Shown here piece by piece: positions 51,229 through 60,288 of a stretch of DNA of 64,000 nt (its first letter is position 1; the number at the start of each line of letters is the position of its first letter). The notes under the pieces are model-generated. The model was not told where the DNA came from. It was given only the letters and a program-made list of their open reading frames with translations, and ran no database searches. Source of the stretch: Heyndrickxia oleronia (GTDB taxonomy: Bacteria > Bacillota > Bacilli > Bacillales > Bacillaceae_C); NCBI RefSeq assembly GCF_017809215.1, contig NZ_CP065424.1:4552001-4616000 (forward strand). Direction: 5' to 3'. The translations under genes and the position numbers were made by a program.

Positions 51229-52324
51229 GTTTTACTACCACCTTTTTAACCAATTCCTCAATTGGAACATAATCATAATCGTATCCGAAATAGTTTGGAC
51301 CAGCTGTTTCGATTCCTTTATCCGTTCTCCATTTTTCATGTGCTGGCAACCCAATCACACGTACCCTTTTCCCATATTTTAGACTTTCAGTTGTTACTGG
51401 TAATAAGGTTTCATAATCCACTAAACAAATTAAGTCCGGAGTCATAGCAACTACTTGACCATCTTTTTCTGCAATAAGATTTTCATTTTGAAAATGGACC
51501 TTCATATTTTCATCTTTATTTTCTTCAATTCCTTCAAGGTTCATTTTCCCAAGGTTAAAGCCACCCTTGGTTTCTCGAATCACATCCACAATTTTCCCTT
51601 GGAATAACTGATATCCAGAGACTAACTTTAGCAATTCCTGAAGTTTTTCTTTTGCATTTTGTTCCTTTGAAGAAATAATTTCACCGATCTTTTCGGAAAG
51701 TGTAATGATATGATGGACGCCACTCTTCTTAATCTGTGCACCAGTCGTTGGGTACAAACTAACCAAGGAACTAGCACCCATCTCAACCGTTGCTGTTCGA
51801 GCCAAACGTTCTGTCCATTTATTATCTATTGTTTCAAATATCCCGATATTTCCTTTTTCATCAGTGATGGCCATTGGCGTTGCTGAAATCCCATCCAAGT
51901 TAAAGGTCACCATTTGGAGTTCTGGAAACGCCCGCCCCATTCCATCACAGTCAATGAGAGGTAAATCCAATTGTGCAGCTACCACAATCGGGATCATCGA
52001 ATTTACCCCACCTGCTTCCATTGGATAAGTTCCTGTAATCTTTTCCTTCCCTATATATTTCGCTAGCTTTTGAAAAACTTTTACAAACTCATCTCCACGT
52101 GGAAACTTTTCTACTAAAACTGATGGTGCCCCCATCATCGCGGCTGGAATGAAAAAGTCCTCATCCTCGATTTCATCAACTGAATATAGTCGTACTGGTC
52201 CATTTTTCTCAATAGCGGAAAGAGCCATCATTTTCCCAATATAAGGGTCTCCTCCACCACCTGTTCCTAAAAAGGCTGCTCCAATAGCAATTCGTTCAAT
52301 CGCATCTTTATCTAAATATCTCAT
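51221..52324 (-). CDS. DUF917-family protein
   Basis: 367 residues. AIGAAFLGTGGGGDPYIGKM at the N-terminus, PAAMMGAPSVLVEKFP and GTYPMEAGGVNSMIPIVVA, and LIDCDGMGRAFPELQMVTF are DUF917 marks. The family is usually encoded beside hydantoinase/oxoprolinase genes and has been linked to desulfuration of thiohydantoins in some members. GGAGGAG precedes the ATG, which overlaps the permease stop (ATGA). Confidence 0.88.
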   Translation of the reverse strand: MRYLDKDAIERIAIGAAFLGTGGGGDPYIGKMMALSAIEKNGPVRLYSVDEIEDEDFFIPAAMMGAPSVLVEKFPRGDEFVKVFQKLAKYIGKEKITGTYPMEAGGVNSMIPIVVAAQLDLPLIDCDGMGRAFPELQMVTFNLDGISATPMAITDEKGNIGIFETIDNKWTERLARTATVEMGASSLVSLYPTTGAQIKKSGVHHIITLSEKIGEIISSKEQNAKEKLQELLKLVSGYQLFQGKIVDVIRETKGGFNLGKMNLEGIEENKDENMKVHFQNENLIAEKDGQVVAMTPDLICLVDYETLLPVTTESLKYGKRVRVIGLPAHEKWRTDKGIETAGPNYFGYDYDYVPIEELVKKVVVKHV

Positions 52325-53589
52325 TTATTCTCCTCCAACATGATAGATTTCTGTATAGAAAAACGATAGCCAAAATAATAAATTACAAATGAAATAATAA
52401 TCCCAGTTAATGGCTGATTAGGTACTTGAGGCAAGCTAGGGAATAAAGAAAAAACAACTGGAATACTAGCAATGACAGCACCTACTAGCCAAGAGAAAAC
52501 GCCTAAACGGTTCACACCCTCCACTTGTCTCCAATTATTCATATTGCCCTTATTCATTATCCAATAGGAGGCAATCATTACCCCTGCAACTGGTGGAATC
52601 ATTGCTGATAATATAGACATGATAGGTGTGAAATAATTTAATATTCCCACCACGGCAAGTAAAGTTCCCACCGTACCAGCAATTCCAACTGCCATTTTTT
52701 CTTTTTGCTTTGAAATGTTAAAAACATTAATCAAGGCAATTCCACCAGATATTGCATTAACCAAATTTGTTTTCCATGTAGCTAAGATTAAAATGACACC
52801 ACCAATGAATGGGGTTGCTATATTCAAAAAGACCGCAGTAATATCGCTCGTCTGATATGCAATCGTTAAAACTGCTCCTACGCCAATCATCAGAACTCCA
52901 GCTGGAATAATTCCAAAGATGGCTGCTTTAAAAACATCTGAACGCTTTTTGGAAAATTGGGAATAATCACCCGCTATCACTGCTCCTAATGCAAATGACC
53001 CCATTGTGACTGAAAGCCCATCCATAAAACTCATATTACCACTAGGTTTATAGTTCTGAATTGCTTGTAAATGATCTCCACTCAATGTTTGAACTAAACC
53101 AACTATAGAAATGATGACCAATAATGGAACTGCAATATAGCTTATTACGCGTAGCACCTTAATTCCATAGATAGCTGAGACCACCATTACCAAACCGCAA
53201 AGGAAAGAGGCTAATGGTATTGGCAAATTCATATCATAATTCGCCAGTAAATTCGCTAATGCAGCCCCACAAACATTGGCTTGAATTCCAAACCATCCTA
53301 AGCAAGCAATGGCTAAAATAATTGATAATATTGTTCGTGAGCCCTTTTTACCAAATACTTGTCCGGCAATATGAACAGTTGGCTTTCCCAGATCACTACT
53401 TTGCATGCCTTGCAAAATCATGATGGCGACGACAATGAAATAACCGACAAATGCTACGAATAATGCCTTAGGTAAACTCATACCAGAAATAAGGGTATTT
53501 CCTACTAATAAACTTGGTATGCTAATCATTGCACCAGCCCAGACAATTCCTAGACTATACCATGATTGATGCTCGCCATTATTTCTCAT
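52321..53589 (-). CDS. CodB-like NCS1 nucleobase/hydantoin permease
   Basis: 422 residues with 12 membrane helices. AMISIPSLLVGNTLISGMSL in helix 1 and the helix-6 segment SVTMGSFALGAVIAGDYSQF (with FSKKRSD after it) mark an NCS1-type cytosine/purine/allantoin/hydantoin carrier. First gene of codB-DUF917-hyuA; AGGAGGGG precedes the ATG. Substrate not known; hydantoin-like compounds are suggested by the two enzymes downstream. Confidence 0.88.
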   Translation of the reverse strand: MRNNGEHQSWYSLGIVWAGAMISIPSLLVGNTLISGMSLPKALFVAFVGYFIVVAIMILQGMQSSDLGKPTVHIAGQVFGKKGSRTILSIILAIACLGWFGIQANVCGAALANLLANYDMNLPIPLASFLCGLVMVVSAIYGIKVLRVISYIAVPLLVIISIVGLVQTLSGDHLQAIQNYKPSGNMSFMDGLSVTMGSFALGAVIAGDYSQFSKKRSDVFKAAIFGIIPAGVLMIGVGAVLTIAYQTSDITAVFLNIATPFIGGVILILATWKTNLVNAISGGIALINVFNISKQKEKMAVGIAGTVGTLLAVVGILNYFTPIMSILSAMIPPVAGVMIASYWIMNKGNMNNWRQVEGVNRLGVFSWLVGAVIASIPVVFSLFPSLPQVPNQPLTGIIISFVIYYFGYRFSIQKSIMLEENK

Positions 53590-53739
53590 ATTGTAGCCCC
53601 TCCTTTACTCCATTCATTCCTCTTTTCATATAAAGTGTTGATTTTCGTAAGTATTAAAAACCTAAATAAATCTGATTTTCTACTTTGTTCAACTGTTAAC
53701 AATCTTAAAAATCACACTCCGATTTTTGTTTAGAAAATT

Positions 53740-53790
53740 AGACAGCAACGTATTTACAAAAGCAACAAAACTATACGAAAACATCCTTTT
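53740..53790 (-). repeat. MITE-end fragment
   Basis: ACAAAAGCAACA followed by AAACTATACGAAAACATCCT is the reverse of the left terminal block of the MITE-like family. AGACAGCAACGTATT to the left may be a worn second arm. Between the permease and PucR genes. Confidence 0.6.
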
Positions 53791-53866
53791 GAAAAGAGAC
53801 TAGTAAATTTATTTCCCATTATAAAAGAAACAATGGGGGTGAGTCTTTTTCAAAAATGAAAAAAAA

Positions 53867-53902
53867 ATCCGAAATTTTGTCGTTTCTGACAAAACTCCGG
53901 AT
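53867..53902 (-). terminator. Terminator of the PucR-type regulator gene
   Basis: On the minus strand ATCCGGAGTTTTGTC pairs with GACAAAATTTCGGAT and is followed by eight or more T. It lies 24 bases after the stop codon. Confidence 0.8.
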
Positions 53903-53925
53903 ATAACCAATGATGGCTTGAATGT

Positions 53926-55536
53926 TTAAAAAATGTCATTGTTAATTAATCGATAAATCATACAAGCGATATACACATCATAAAATTCAGAATACATCGT
54001 TACATCATTTCCGATCTGTTCACTAATCTTTTTGATCCGATATTTCACTGTATTTTTATGAATATATAAAAGCTTTCCACATGTATCAAAATTTCCATTT
54101 GCATCTAAGAGGAAGGTCATCAAAGTTCTCATAGATTCTTCATCATTTAGAATAGGAGAAATAACTGAAAAACATTCTTCAATCATTTCTTCTCCCTGCT
54201 TACTGAAGTCAATGGCACGCTTCATTGACCGAACCTCTGCAGCTGTATACAGTTTTCTCTTAGGATAGATTGAATGTACTTTTTTTCCTACTTGATTGAC
54301 CAATTGATACATACGACGAACATCAGTTGTATGTCTCATTTTTGGAGAATAGACTATTTCCGACAGTTGAGAGAAGTAATTCGTCGTTTCGATAAACTCA
54401 CTAGCAATGTCAAACTCATTGTATTTATATAAGCAATTTCCTAGAAGGACTACAATACATTGATCGATGTTTTGAATTACTCTCGTTTTATAATATTTCG
54501 AAAGCTGCTCTTCCAGCTCTTCTCTAATCTCCCGTTCTTCCGACAAATCGTTTATATAAACTAACCACATCATTTGAATAGCGGAGACATCAATATGAAG
54601 CTTCTTTGCTAATCTACGCATTTTTTCACTTTCATCATTAATAATCGCTTTTACCAAGGCATACTCGCTCACTTCATCATGCTTGTCTCCCCATAAATTG
54701 ATTGCAACTTGTACGATTTCACTGATTTTTTCTATAATTTTCGCCTGCAATCTCGTATTCTCTTTAATAAGAAATAGATGAAGCATCTCTCCATTTTTTT
54801 GATGAATACTTTTATGTTCTACAAAACCATTGGGAACCGTTCTTTCTAATTCTTGTGTCCCCTTGCCCCCATTCAGATCCGATCGAGTATATTCTTGAAT
54901 GATTTCCGACACGTCTAAAGAAGAATTACGCGGCCACATTACTTGATTCACAATCTCAAAATTGGTATTTGTCAAAAGGATATTCGCCTTCAGACGATCC
55001 GATAACATTTTAAGTGTGATTTCCACACTCTGCAGATGTTCTGGCAACAAGGAAACCTTTTCTAGTGTCTCCTTAACAAAATGATCATTCACAGCTTGAT
55101 TACTTACAATCGATTCCATTACTTCATAAATCACTTCATTATAACGAAGTGAATAATCGTTTTTCGGCATACAAATGATTATAAAGCCCTGGGAATCTGC
55201 TAATTGCAGAACTTCATCAGGTATCTCTGGCAGGACGATTCCCACATAATATAAGATAAGCCCTAATTCCCCTAGATCATGTAAGTGCTGAATCGCTTCA
55301 CATTGTTTTTCAACACTATCTCTAATTGAATAAAATGAGCTAATAACTAGTTCTTCCGCGTACCACTCATCCTGAACAGATTGAATAATCTGAGAGAAAA
55401 AATCTACATTTGAAACTTCTAACACGGATAAAGAGGAGACGGTTCGATTAAGATTATTTTTACCGGTCAACACTTCTGCCCCTCTAAATGATGGCAATTG
55501 TAGCAAATCTTTTACCGTTACCCCATTTCTTTTCAC
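53926..55536 (-). CDS. PucR-family transcriptional regulator
   Basis: 536 residues. The PucR sensory domain spans about 1-125 (VTVKDLLQLPSFRGAEVLTG). The middle is a GGDEF-like/CdaR region with no catalytic motif, and the C-terminal helix-turn-helix reads LLYIHKNTVKYRIKKISEQI. A GTG start is likely (GTGAAAAG after GAAGTGGG). PucR proteins usually activate purine, hydantoin or nitrogen-compound catabolism. It lies upstream of codB-DUF917-hyuA on the same strand with 336 bp between, and is probably its activator. Confidence 0.88.
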   Translation of the reverse strand: MKRNGVTVKDLLQLPSFRGAEVLTGKNNLNRTVSSLSVLEVSNVDFFSQIIQSVQDEWYAEELVISSFYSIRDSVEKQCEAIQHLHDLGELGLILYYVGIVLPEIPDEVLQLADSQGFIIICMPKNDYSLRYNEVIYEVMESIVSNQAVNDHFVKETLEKVSLLPEHLQSVEITLKMLSDRLKANILLTNTNFEIVNQVMWPRNSSLDVSEIIQEYTRSDLNGGKGTQELERTVPNGFVEHKSIHQKNGEMLHLFLIKENTRLQAKIIEKISEIVQVAINLWGDKHDEVSEYALVKAIINDESEKMRRLAKKLHIDVSAIQMMWLVYINDLSEEREIREELEEQLSKYYKTRVIQNIDQCIVVLLGNCLYKYNEFDIASEFIETTNYFSQLSEIVYSPKMRHTTDVRRMYQLVNQVGKKVHSIYPKRKLYTAAEVRSMKRAIDFSKQGEEMIEECFSVISPILNDEESMRTLMTFLLDANGNFDTCGKLLYIHKNTVKYRIKKISEQIGNDVTMYSEFYDVYIACMIYRLINNDIF

Positions 55537-55629
55537 CCCACTTCATTTTCACTTTTTATATGCTAATGGAATATGAATCAATCGGAACTGTTTTATATCC
55601 ATATTCATCCTTTAGTAAAATTAAATATT

Positions 55630-56664
55630 CTACAATAATTTTACATCTTTAATTAGTGCTTCAATATCCTCTAATTTAGTTGCCCAGCTTGTACAGAAAC
55701 GGGTAATCGTATAATTTTCATCTAACTTACCCCATACCTCAAAACCATAATTCTTTCTAAGGACATCCATTTGTGTATTTGTTAAAATTGGAAATTGTTG
55801 ATTCGCTAGCGAGTTCCCGTAAAGCTCGATTCCTTTTTCTTCAAATGCCTGCCGCAATTTTAATGCGTACTCTACAGCACTTCCACAAATTTTTAAATAT
55901 AGCTCGTCTTCAAAGAGTGTACCAAACTGAATCCCTAATAGCCTTCCTTTTGCAAGTACACCACCACGTTGTTTCATAATATAGCGGAAGTCTCTTTTTA
56001 ATGGATTGGAACTAATCACAACCGCTTCACCAAAAAGCGCCCCACATTTTGTGCCACCAATATAAAAGACGTCACATAAATGAGCGATATCCTTAAGTGT
56101 TACATCATTATATGGACTTGTAAGACCATAACCCAACCTAGCACCGTCTAAAAATAATGGAAGATTCAAATCTCTACACACCTTACTTAATGATTCCAAT
56201 TCAGCTTTCGTATACAAGGTACCCATTTCAGTAGGATTAGAGATGTACACCATCCCAGGCTGTACAACCGCTTCACGAATTGGACTATTCCAATGTGCAT
56301 AGTACAATTCTTCTACTTGTTCAGCCCGAATCTTCCCATCCTCGCTAGGAAGTGTAAGTACTTTATGTCCGGTAGCCTCGATTGCCCCCGCTTCATTTGT
56401 GGATATATGCCCAGAAATAGCACTCACTACTCCCTGATGTGGGCGCAATATAGATGCAATAATAATAGAATTGGCCTGTGTTCCTCCTACCAAAAAATGC
56501 ACATCTATATCTTCTTTATTACAGGCAGCCTTTATTTTAAAAATAGCATCCTTCGAATACTCATCATTCCCATATCCTGAAGATTGCCTAAAATTCGTCT
56601 CTACTAATTTTTCTAAAATTTTCGGATGGCACCCTTCCAAATAATCACTTTGAAAATTTATCAC
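55630..56664 (-). CDS. Threonine-aldolase-like PLP enzyme
   Basis: 344 residues. The low-specificity threonine aldolase/beta-eliminating lyase fold is clear: INFQSDYLEGCHPKILEKLV at the N-terminus, HFLVGGTQANSIIIAS for cofactor binding, FLDGARLGYGL with the PLP Asp, and the Schiff-base Lys in DVFYIGGTKCGALFGEA. A GTG start with AGGGGTG upstream is preferred. It precedes the PucR gene by 93 bases on the same strand. The reaction is cleavage of a beta-hydroxy amino acid to glycine plus an aldehyde, if canonical. Confidence 0.88.
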   Translation of the reverse strand: MINFQSDYLEGCHPKILEKLVETNFRQSSGYGNDEYSKDAIFKIKAACNKEDIDVHFLVGGTQANSIIIASILRPHQGVVSAISGHISTNEAGAIEATGHKVLTLPSEDGKIRAEQVEELYYAHWNSPIREAVVQPGMVYISNPTEMGTLYTKAELESLSKVCRDLNLPLFLDGARLGYGLTSPYNDVTLKDIAHLCDVFYIGGTKCGALFGEAVVISSNPLKRDFRYIMKQRGGVLAKGRLLGIQFGTLFEDELYLKICGSAVEYALKLRQAFEEKGIELYGNSLANQQFPILTNTQMDVLRKNYGFEVWGKLDENYTITRFCTSWATKLEDIEALIKDVKLL

Positions 56665-56748
56665 TTACCATTCACCCCTAAAATTACTTTTTTTAAGAAT
56701 ATACTGATTCTCAAATTCTACTACTTTGACGTACTAAAATGCAAAAGG

Positions 56749-56777
56749 TGGGACAGGGGGTCAGGTCCAGTGTCCCA
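56749..56777. repeat. TGGGACA...TGTCCCA hairpin repeat, copy 1
   Basis: TGGGACA (56749-56755) pairs with TGTCCCA (56771-56777), enclosing GGGGGTCAGGTCCAG. Related to the elements at 56933-56959 and 58524-58610. Confidence 0.65.
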
Positions 56778-56869
56778 GTCTAGGTGTAGTAATTCCCACG
56801 AAATTCACCTAATTCTCATGTATTTACTAATTTATCTCATAAAAATGTATTCATCCTATTTAATAGAAA

Positions 56870-56891
56870 AGGCCCATCAAAAGATGGACCT
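56870..56891 (-). terminator. Hairpin after MFS exporter gene
   Basis: AGGCCCATC pairs with GATGGACCT around four bases with one mismatch; the minus strand reads out into TTTTC. It lies about 70 bases past the stop at 56963. Confidence 0.5.
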
Positions 56892-56932
56892 ATTTCAAAA
56901 TTAAATTTTTCTGCATAAGTATTTGTGGTGGT

Positions 56933-56959
56933 GGGACAGTAAACCTGACCCTCTGTCCC
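56933..56959. repeat. GGGACAG...CTGTCCC hairpin repeat, copy 2
   Basis: GGGACAG pairs with CTGTCCC around TAAACCTGACCCT, ending 3 bases from the stop codon of the MFS gene. Confidence 0.65.
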
Positions 56960-56962
56960 GCC

Positions 56963-58126
56963 TTATGTCGTGTGGTACTCCCTTCTTTTCCATGCAAACG
57001 AAATCCCAACTCCAACAGCTAATAGGACAGTTGCAAAATAAAAAGGGTAGTTTAAATTAAAATCAAATAATATTCCGCCTATTATTGGTCCAATGACATT
57101 ACCAATGCTAGTGAACATGGAGTTCATTCCACCGACAAAACCTTGCTCATCACCGGCAATTTTTGATAAATATGTGGTTACAGCCGGACGCATCAAATCA
57201 AATCCAACAAATACAGTGACTGTAACAAGTAAGATGGTAAAATAGGTATTCACGATTGTTACTAAAAATACAAGAATTGCCGAGATAATTAGGCAGTAAC
57301 GAATTAAACGAATTTCTCCCAGCCATTTCGTTAGACGATCAAATAAACCAACTTGAAAAATCGCCCCAACTATCCCACCACCTGTTACTACTATCGCAAT
57401 ATCCTTCGGTGAAAAACCGAATTTATGATCGACAAATAATGAAAACAGCGATTCAAAGGAAGCTAAACCAAATGAAAAAATAAAAATGATGATAAAAGAT
57501 ATAAGATAGATCGGTACAAAAATACGTTTCCACCCTTTGTTTTGTCCTGTTTCCTCTTCCTTTTCAGAATTTCTTTCCGGTTCATGAAGTACAGTGATCG
57601 ATATGATAGCCGTTACTACTGCAAAACCTGCAGCAAAGAAGAACGGCAGGCGGGTACCAATCTCTCCTAAAAAGCCACCCAGTCCAGGTCCGATAATAAA
57701 ACCTGTCGAAATAGCGGCAGACATATACCCCATCGCTTTTGAGCGTCCCTTAACCGTCGTTATATCTGCAATAAACGCTGTAACTGCCGGCATAATGAAT
57801 GCCGCACTGACACCGCCAAGCATACGTGAAATAAAAAGTACCTCAATTGTTTTCCCAATCCCAAATAAGAACTCCGAGATTCCAAAAATGATTAAACCGA
57901 TAATAATCATTCTTTTTCTCCCAAAGCGGTCTACCCAACGACCAGCAATTGGTGACAAAATTAACTGTGTAAGAGCAAAAAATGCTACCATATAGCCGAC
58001 AACAGATCCGGAAATATGTAACTCATTCATGATTGTAGGAGTAACTGGAATAACAAGACCAATTCCTAAGAAGACAATGAATAGATTGATTAATAATATG
58101 GCTAACATTATGTTTCGATTTTGCAT
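56963..58126 (-). CDS. MFS multidrug exporter, DHA1 (NorA/Bmr-like)
   Basis: 387 residues and 12 predicted membrane helices. Motif A is GRWVDRFGRKRMIIIGLIIF, motif C is GFIIGPGLGGFLG in helix 5 (drug:H+ antiport signature GxxxGPGxGG), and the N-terminal LLINLFIVFLGIGLVIPVTP is typical of 12-helix DHA1 exporters such as NorA, Bmr and Blt. Substrate unknown. No regulator gene of the BmrR/MarR type is next to it. AAGGAG precedes the ATG. Confidence 0.9.
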   Translation of the reverse strand: MQNRNIMLAILLINLFIVFLGIGLVIPVTPTIMNELHISGSVVGYMVAFFALTQLILSPIAGRWVDRFGRKRMIIIGLIIFGISEFLFGIGKTIEVLFISRMLGGVSAAFIMPAVTAFIADITTVKGRSKAMGYMSAAISTGFIIGPGLGGFLGEIGTRLPFFFAAGFAVVTAIISITVLHEPERNSEKEEETGQNKGWKRIFVPIYLISFIIIFIFSFGLASFESLFSLFVDHKFGFSPKDIAIVVTGGGIVGAIFQVGLFDRLTKWLGEIRLIRYCLIISAILVFLVTIVNTYFTILLVTVTVFVGFDLMRPAVTTYLSKIAGDEQGFVGGMNSMFTSIGNVIGPIIGGILFDFNLNYPFYFATVLLAVGVGISFAWKRREYHTT

Positions 58127-58523
58127 ATCTCTTTACTCCTTCTATGTAAGCTTAAATATCTTGTTCAAATTATCTCCATTTATTCAAATAATAGATATAG
58201 CACCTCACGATTAAAAAATCCTCCTATTTACCCTTTTAGAAAAGTTCCTTTATAAGGATAAATGTTCAACACTTATCCTACAATTGCGTAATTCCATAAT
58301 ACAAATTTATTATAGTTCAACGTGTGCAGTCCTGTGTTACTTACTAAGCCAGTGGAAATTGAGCTATCTTTATCCCTAAAAATGTATTTTACACCAATTT
58401 TAAAAAATATAAAAACTTTGATAGCTACGTAAAAATGATCTAAATCAAAAAATCATCGTGCAATTTTCTAATGGTTAAACACCAAATTCAATAGAATAGC
58501 AAACTTCTCACATTTTTATATTA

Positions 58524-58610
58524 GTGGGACATTGGAACCGACCCTTTGTCCCCCAAAGTTTGGGACGTCGGAACCGACCCCCTGTCCCACCTGTCCCACC
58601 TGTCCCACCA
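58524..58610. repeat. Cluster of TGGGAC/TGTCCCA repeats
   Basis: Two units of GGGAC-GGAACCGACCC-TGTCCC type (58525-58552 and 58562-58590) are followed by short tandem CTGTCCCAC copies. The sequence can form hairpins of several registers. It lies about 10 bases upstream of the Pho box. Confidence 0.7.
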
Positions 58611-58619
58611 TCATAAATC

Positions 58620-58666
58620 TTTACATTGTATTAATACTAGATTAACAAAAACATTTTATAGTTTAA
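58620..58666 (+). promoter_or_regulatory. PhoP-type box and -10 element
   Basis: TTTACA, TTAATA, TTAACA and ATTTTA start at 58620, 58631, 58642 and 58653, a strict 11-bp spacing of the TT(A/C/T)ACA half-site used by PhoP, then TTTAAT near 58661-58666. This is the arrangement of PhoP-activated promoters in Bacillus. Confidence 0.75.
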
Positions 58667-58709
58667 TAGAAGTTCGAATTTATTGAATGAAAAATTTTAG
58701 GGGGTTCTG

Positions 58710-60083
58710 ATGATGTTTAAAAACCGATTTAAAAAGAGGATTTTGCCTGTGGCTGTTCTTTCTACGGTAGCGCTTGGAGCTTTGTTTGGTTCTCTACATA
58801 ATGATGATGTTAAAGCCATTGAAGCTAAACAAAACGATGCAAAAATTAAGAATGTTATTTTCTTAATCGGTGATGGGATGGGGGTTTCGTACACTTCTGC
58901 TTATCGTTATTTAAAGGATGATCCATCAACAAAAGAGGTAGAACTAACAGAATTTGATAAATATCTTGTCGGGCAACAAAAGACTTATCCAGAAGACCCT
59001 AATCAAAATGTTACAGACTCAGCAGCTGCTGCAACAGCCATGTCTGCCGGGATTAAAACATATAATGCGGCGATTGGTGTTGATAATGATGGTTCCTCAG
59101 TAGAAACAGTTCTTGAAGCTGCTAAAGCTAAGGGAAAATCCACTGGACTAGTAGCAACCTCTGAAATCACTCATGCAACACCTGCTTCTTACGGTGCTCA
59201 TGATGTAAATCGTAAAAACATGAATGCGATTGCCGATGATTACTATGATGAAATGATTAATGGAGAACATAAGATTGATGTCTTGCTTGGTGGCGGTAAA
59301 AGTAACTTTGTACGCCCTGATCGGGATTTAACAAAAGAATTTCAAAAAGAGGGCTATTCATATGTAACAAATAAAAATGACATGTTAAATAGCAAAAACT
59401 CTCATATTTTAGGATTATTTGCTCAAGGCGGCATGCCAAAAATGCTTGATCGTGATGAATCTATGCCTTCTTTAAAAGACATGACTGAAACAGCATTAGA
59501 TAAATTAAGCAAAAATAAAAAAGGCTTTTTCTTAATGGTTGAAGGGAGCCAGATCGACTGGGCTGGACATGATAATGATATTGTTGGTTCAATGAGCGAA
59601 ATGGAAGACTTTGAGCAGGCATTTAAAGCAGCAATAGATTTTGCAAAAAAAGATAAACATACACTAGTAGTGGCAACAGCTGACCATTCAACCGGAGGAT
59701 TTTCCATCGGAGCCAAGGGTGAATATAACTGGTTTGGGGCACCCATTGCAGCAGCAAAACGCACACCAGACTATATAGCAGAACAGATTGCTAAAGGTTC
59801 CGATGTAGAACAAACTTTAAAGAAATACATTGACTTACAGCTCACAGCTCAAGAAATCCAATCGGTTAAAAAGTCTGCTGAATCTAAAGACGTTACAGAG
59901 ATAGATAATGCGATTGAGGCTATCTTTGATAATCGATCTTTTACTGGATGGACAACGGGTGGTCATACAGGTGAAGATGTGAACGTGTACGCGTTTGGGC
60001 CAGGTAGCGACTTATTTGCTGGAAATATAGATAATACAGACCAAGCCAAACTAATTTTCGAGATTTTAAAAAACGGAAAGTGA
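58710..60083 (+). CDS. Alkaline phosphatase, secreted
   Basis: 457 residues. A twin-start MMFKNRFKKRILPVAVLSTV signal peptide probably ends near residue 36-40. Metal and catalytic residues are intact: Asp in FLIGDGMGVS, nucleophile Ser104 in VTDSAAAATA, HATPASYGAH, EGSQIDWAGHDND, ATADHSTGGF, and the final metal His in TTGGHTGEDV. It is a PhoA/PhoB-type metallo-phosphatase releasing inorganic phosphate outside the cell. GGGGG precedes the ATG. The PhoP-type box upstream indicates induction by phosphate starvation. Confidence 0.93.
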   Translation: MMFKNRFKKRILPVAVLSTVALGALFGSLHNDDVKAIEAKQNDAKIKNVIFLIGDGMGVSYTSAYRYLKDDPSTKEVELTEFDKYLVGQQKTYPEDPNQNVTDSAAAATAMSAGIKTYNAAIGVDNDGSSVETVLEAAKAKGKSTGLVATSEITHATPASYGAHDVNRKNMNAIADDYYDEMINGEHKIDVLLGGGKSNFVRPDRDLTKEFQKEGYSYVTNKNDMLNSKNSHILGLFAQGGMPKMLDRDESMPSLKDMTETALDKLSKNKKGFFLMVEGSQIDWAGHDNDIVGSMSEMEDFEQAFKAAIDFAKKDKHTLVVATADHSTGGFSIGAKGEYNWFGAPIAAAKRTPDYIAEQIAKGSDVEQTLKKYIDLQLTAQEIQSVKKSAESKDVTEIDNAIEAIFDNRSFTGWTTGGHTGEDVNVYAFGPGSDLFAGNIDNTDQAKLIFEILKNGK

Positions 60084-60108
60084 TCTAGTTTATAAAATCA
60101 TTTAATTC

Positions 60109-60140
60109 CCCGTTGTACAATTGTTCAACGGGTTCCTTTT
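60109..60140 (+). terminator. Terminator of alkaline phosphatase gene
   Basis: CCCGTTG pairs with CAACGGG around TACAATTGTT and is followed by TTCCTTTTT. Confidence 0.75.
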
Positions 60141-60288
60141 TACATGTAGATTCAATCGGAATTAATCAGACTAAGTCTCTAGCTATCCTTCATTATTTGA
60201 CCGTAATCAGCTTATGGAATTATTCGTTTTCAATCATCATAATCGATCCTATTTTTATTTTCCCATAAGTAAGGAAGGAGATTTTTTT

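Larger units (their letters stand above)
53590..53925. other. 336-bp gap with a MITE-end fragment and PucR terminator
   Basis: Holds the short repeat 53740-53790 and the terminator 53867-53902. The codB promoter must lie in 53590-53740, where no clear operator is visible. Confidence 0.5.
58127..58709. other. 583-bp gap with hairpin repeats and a Pho box
   Basis: Contains the TGTCCCA repeat cluster (58524-58610) and a phosphate-type promoter (58620-58666). The section 58150-58520 is AT-rich, with nothing I recognise. Confidence 0.6.
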
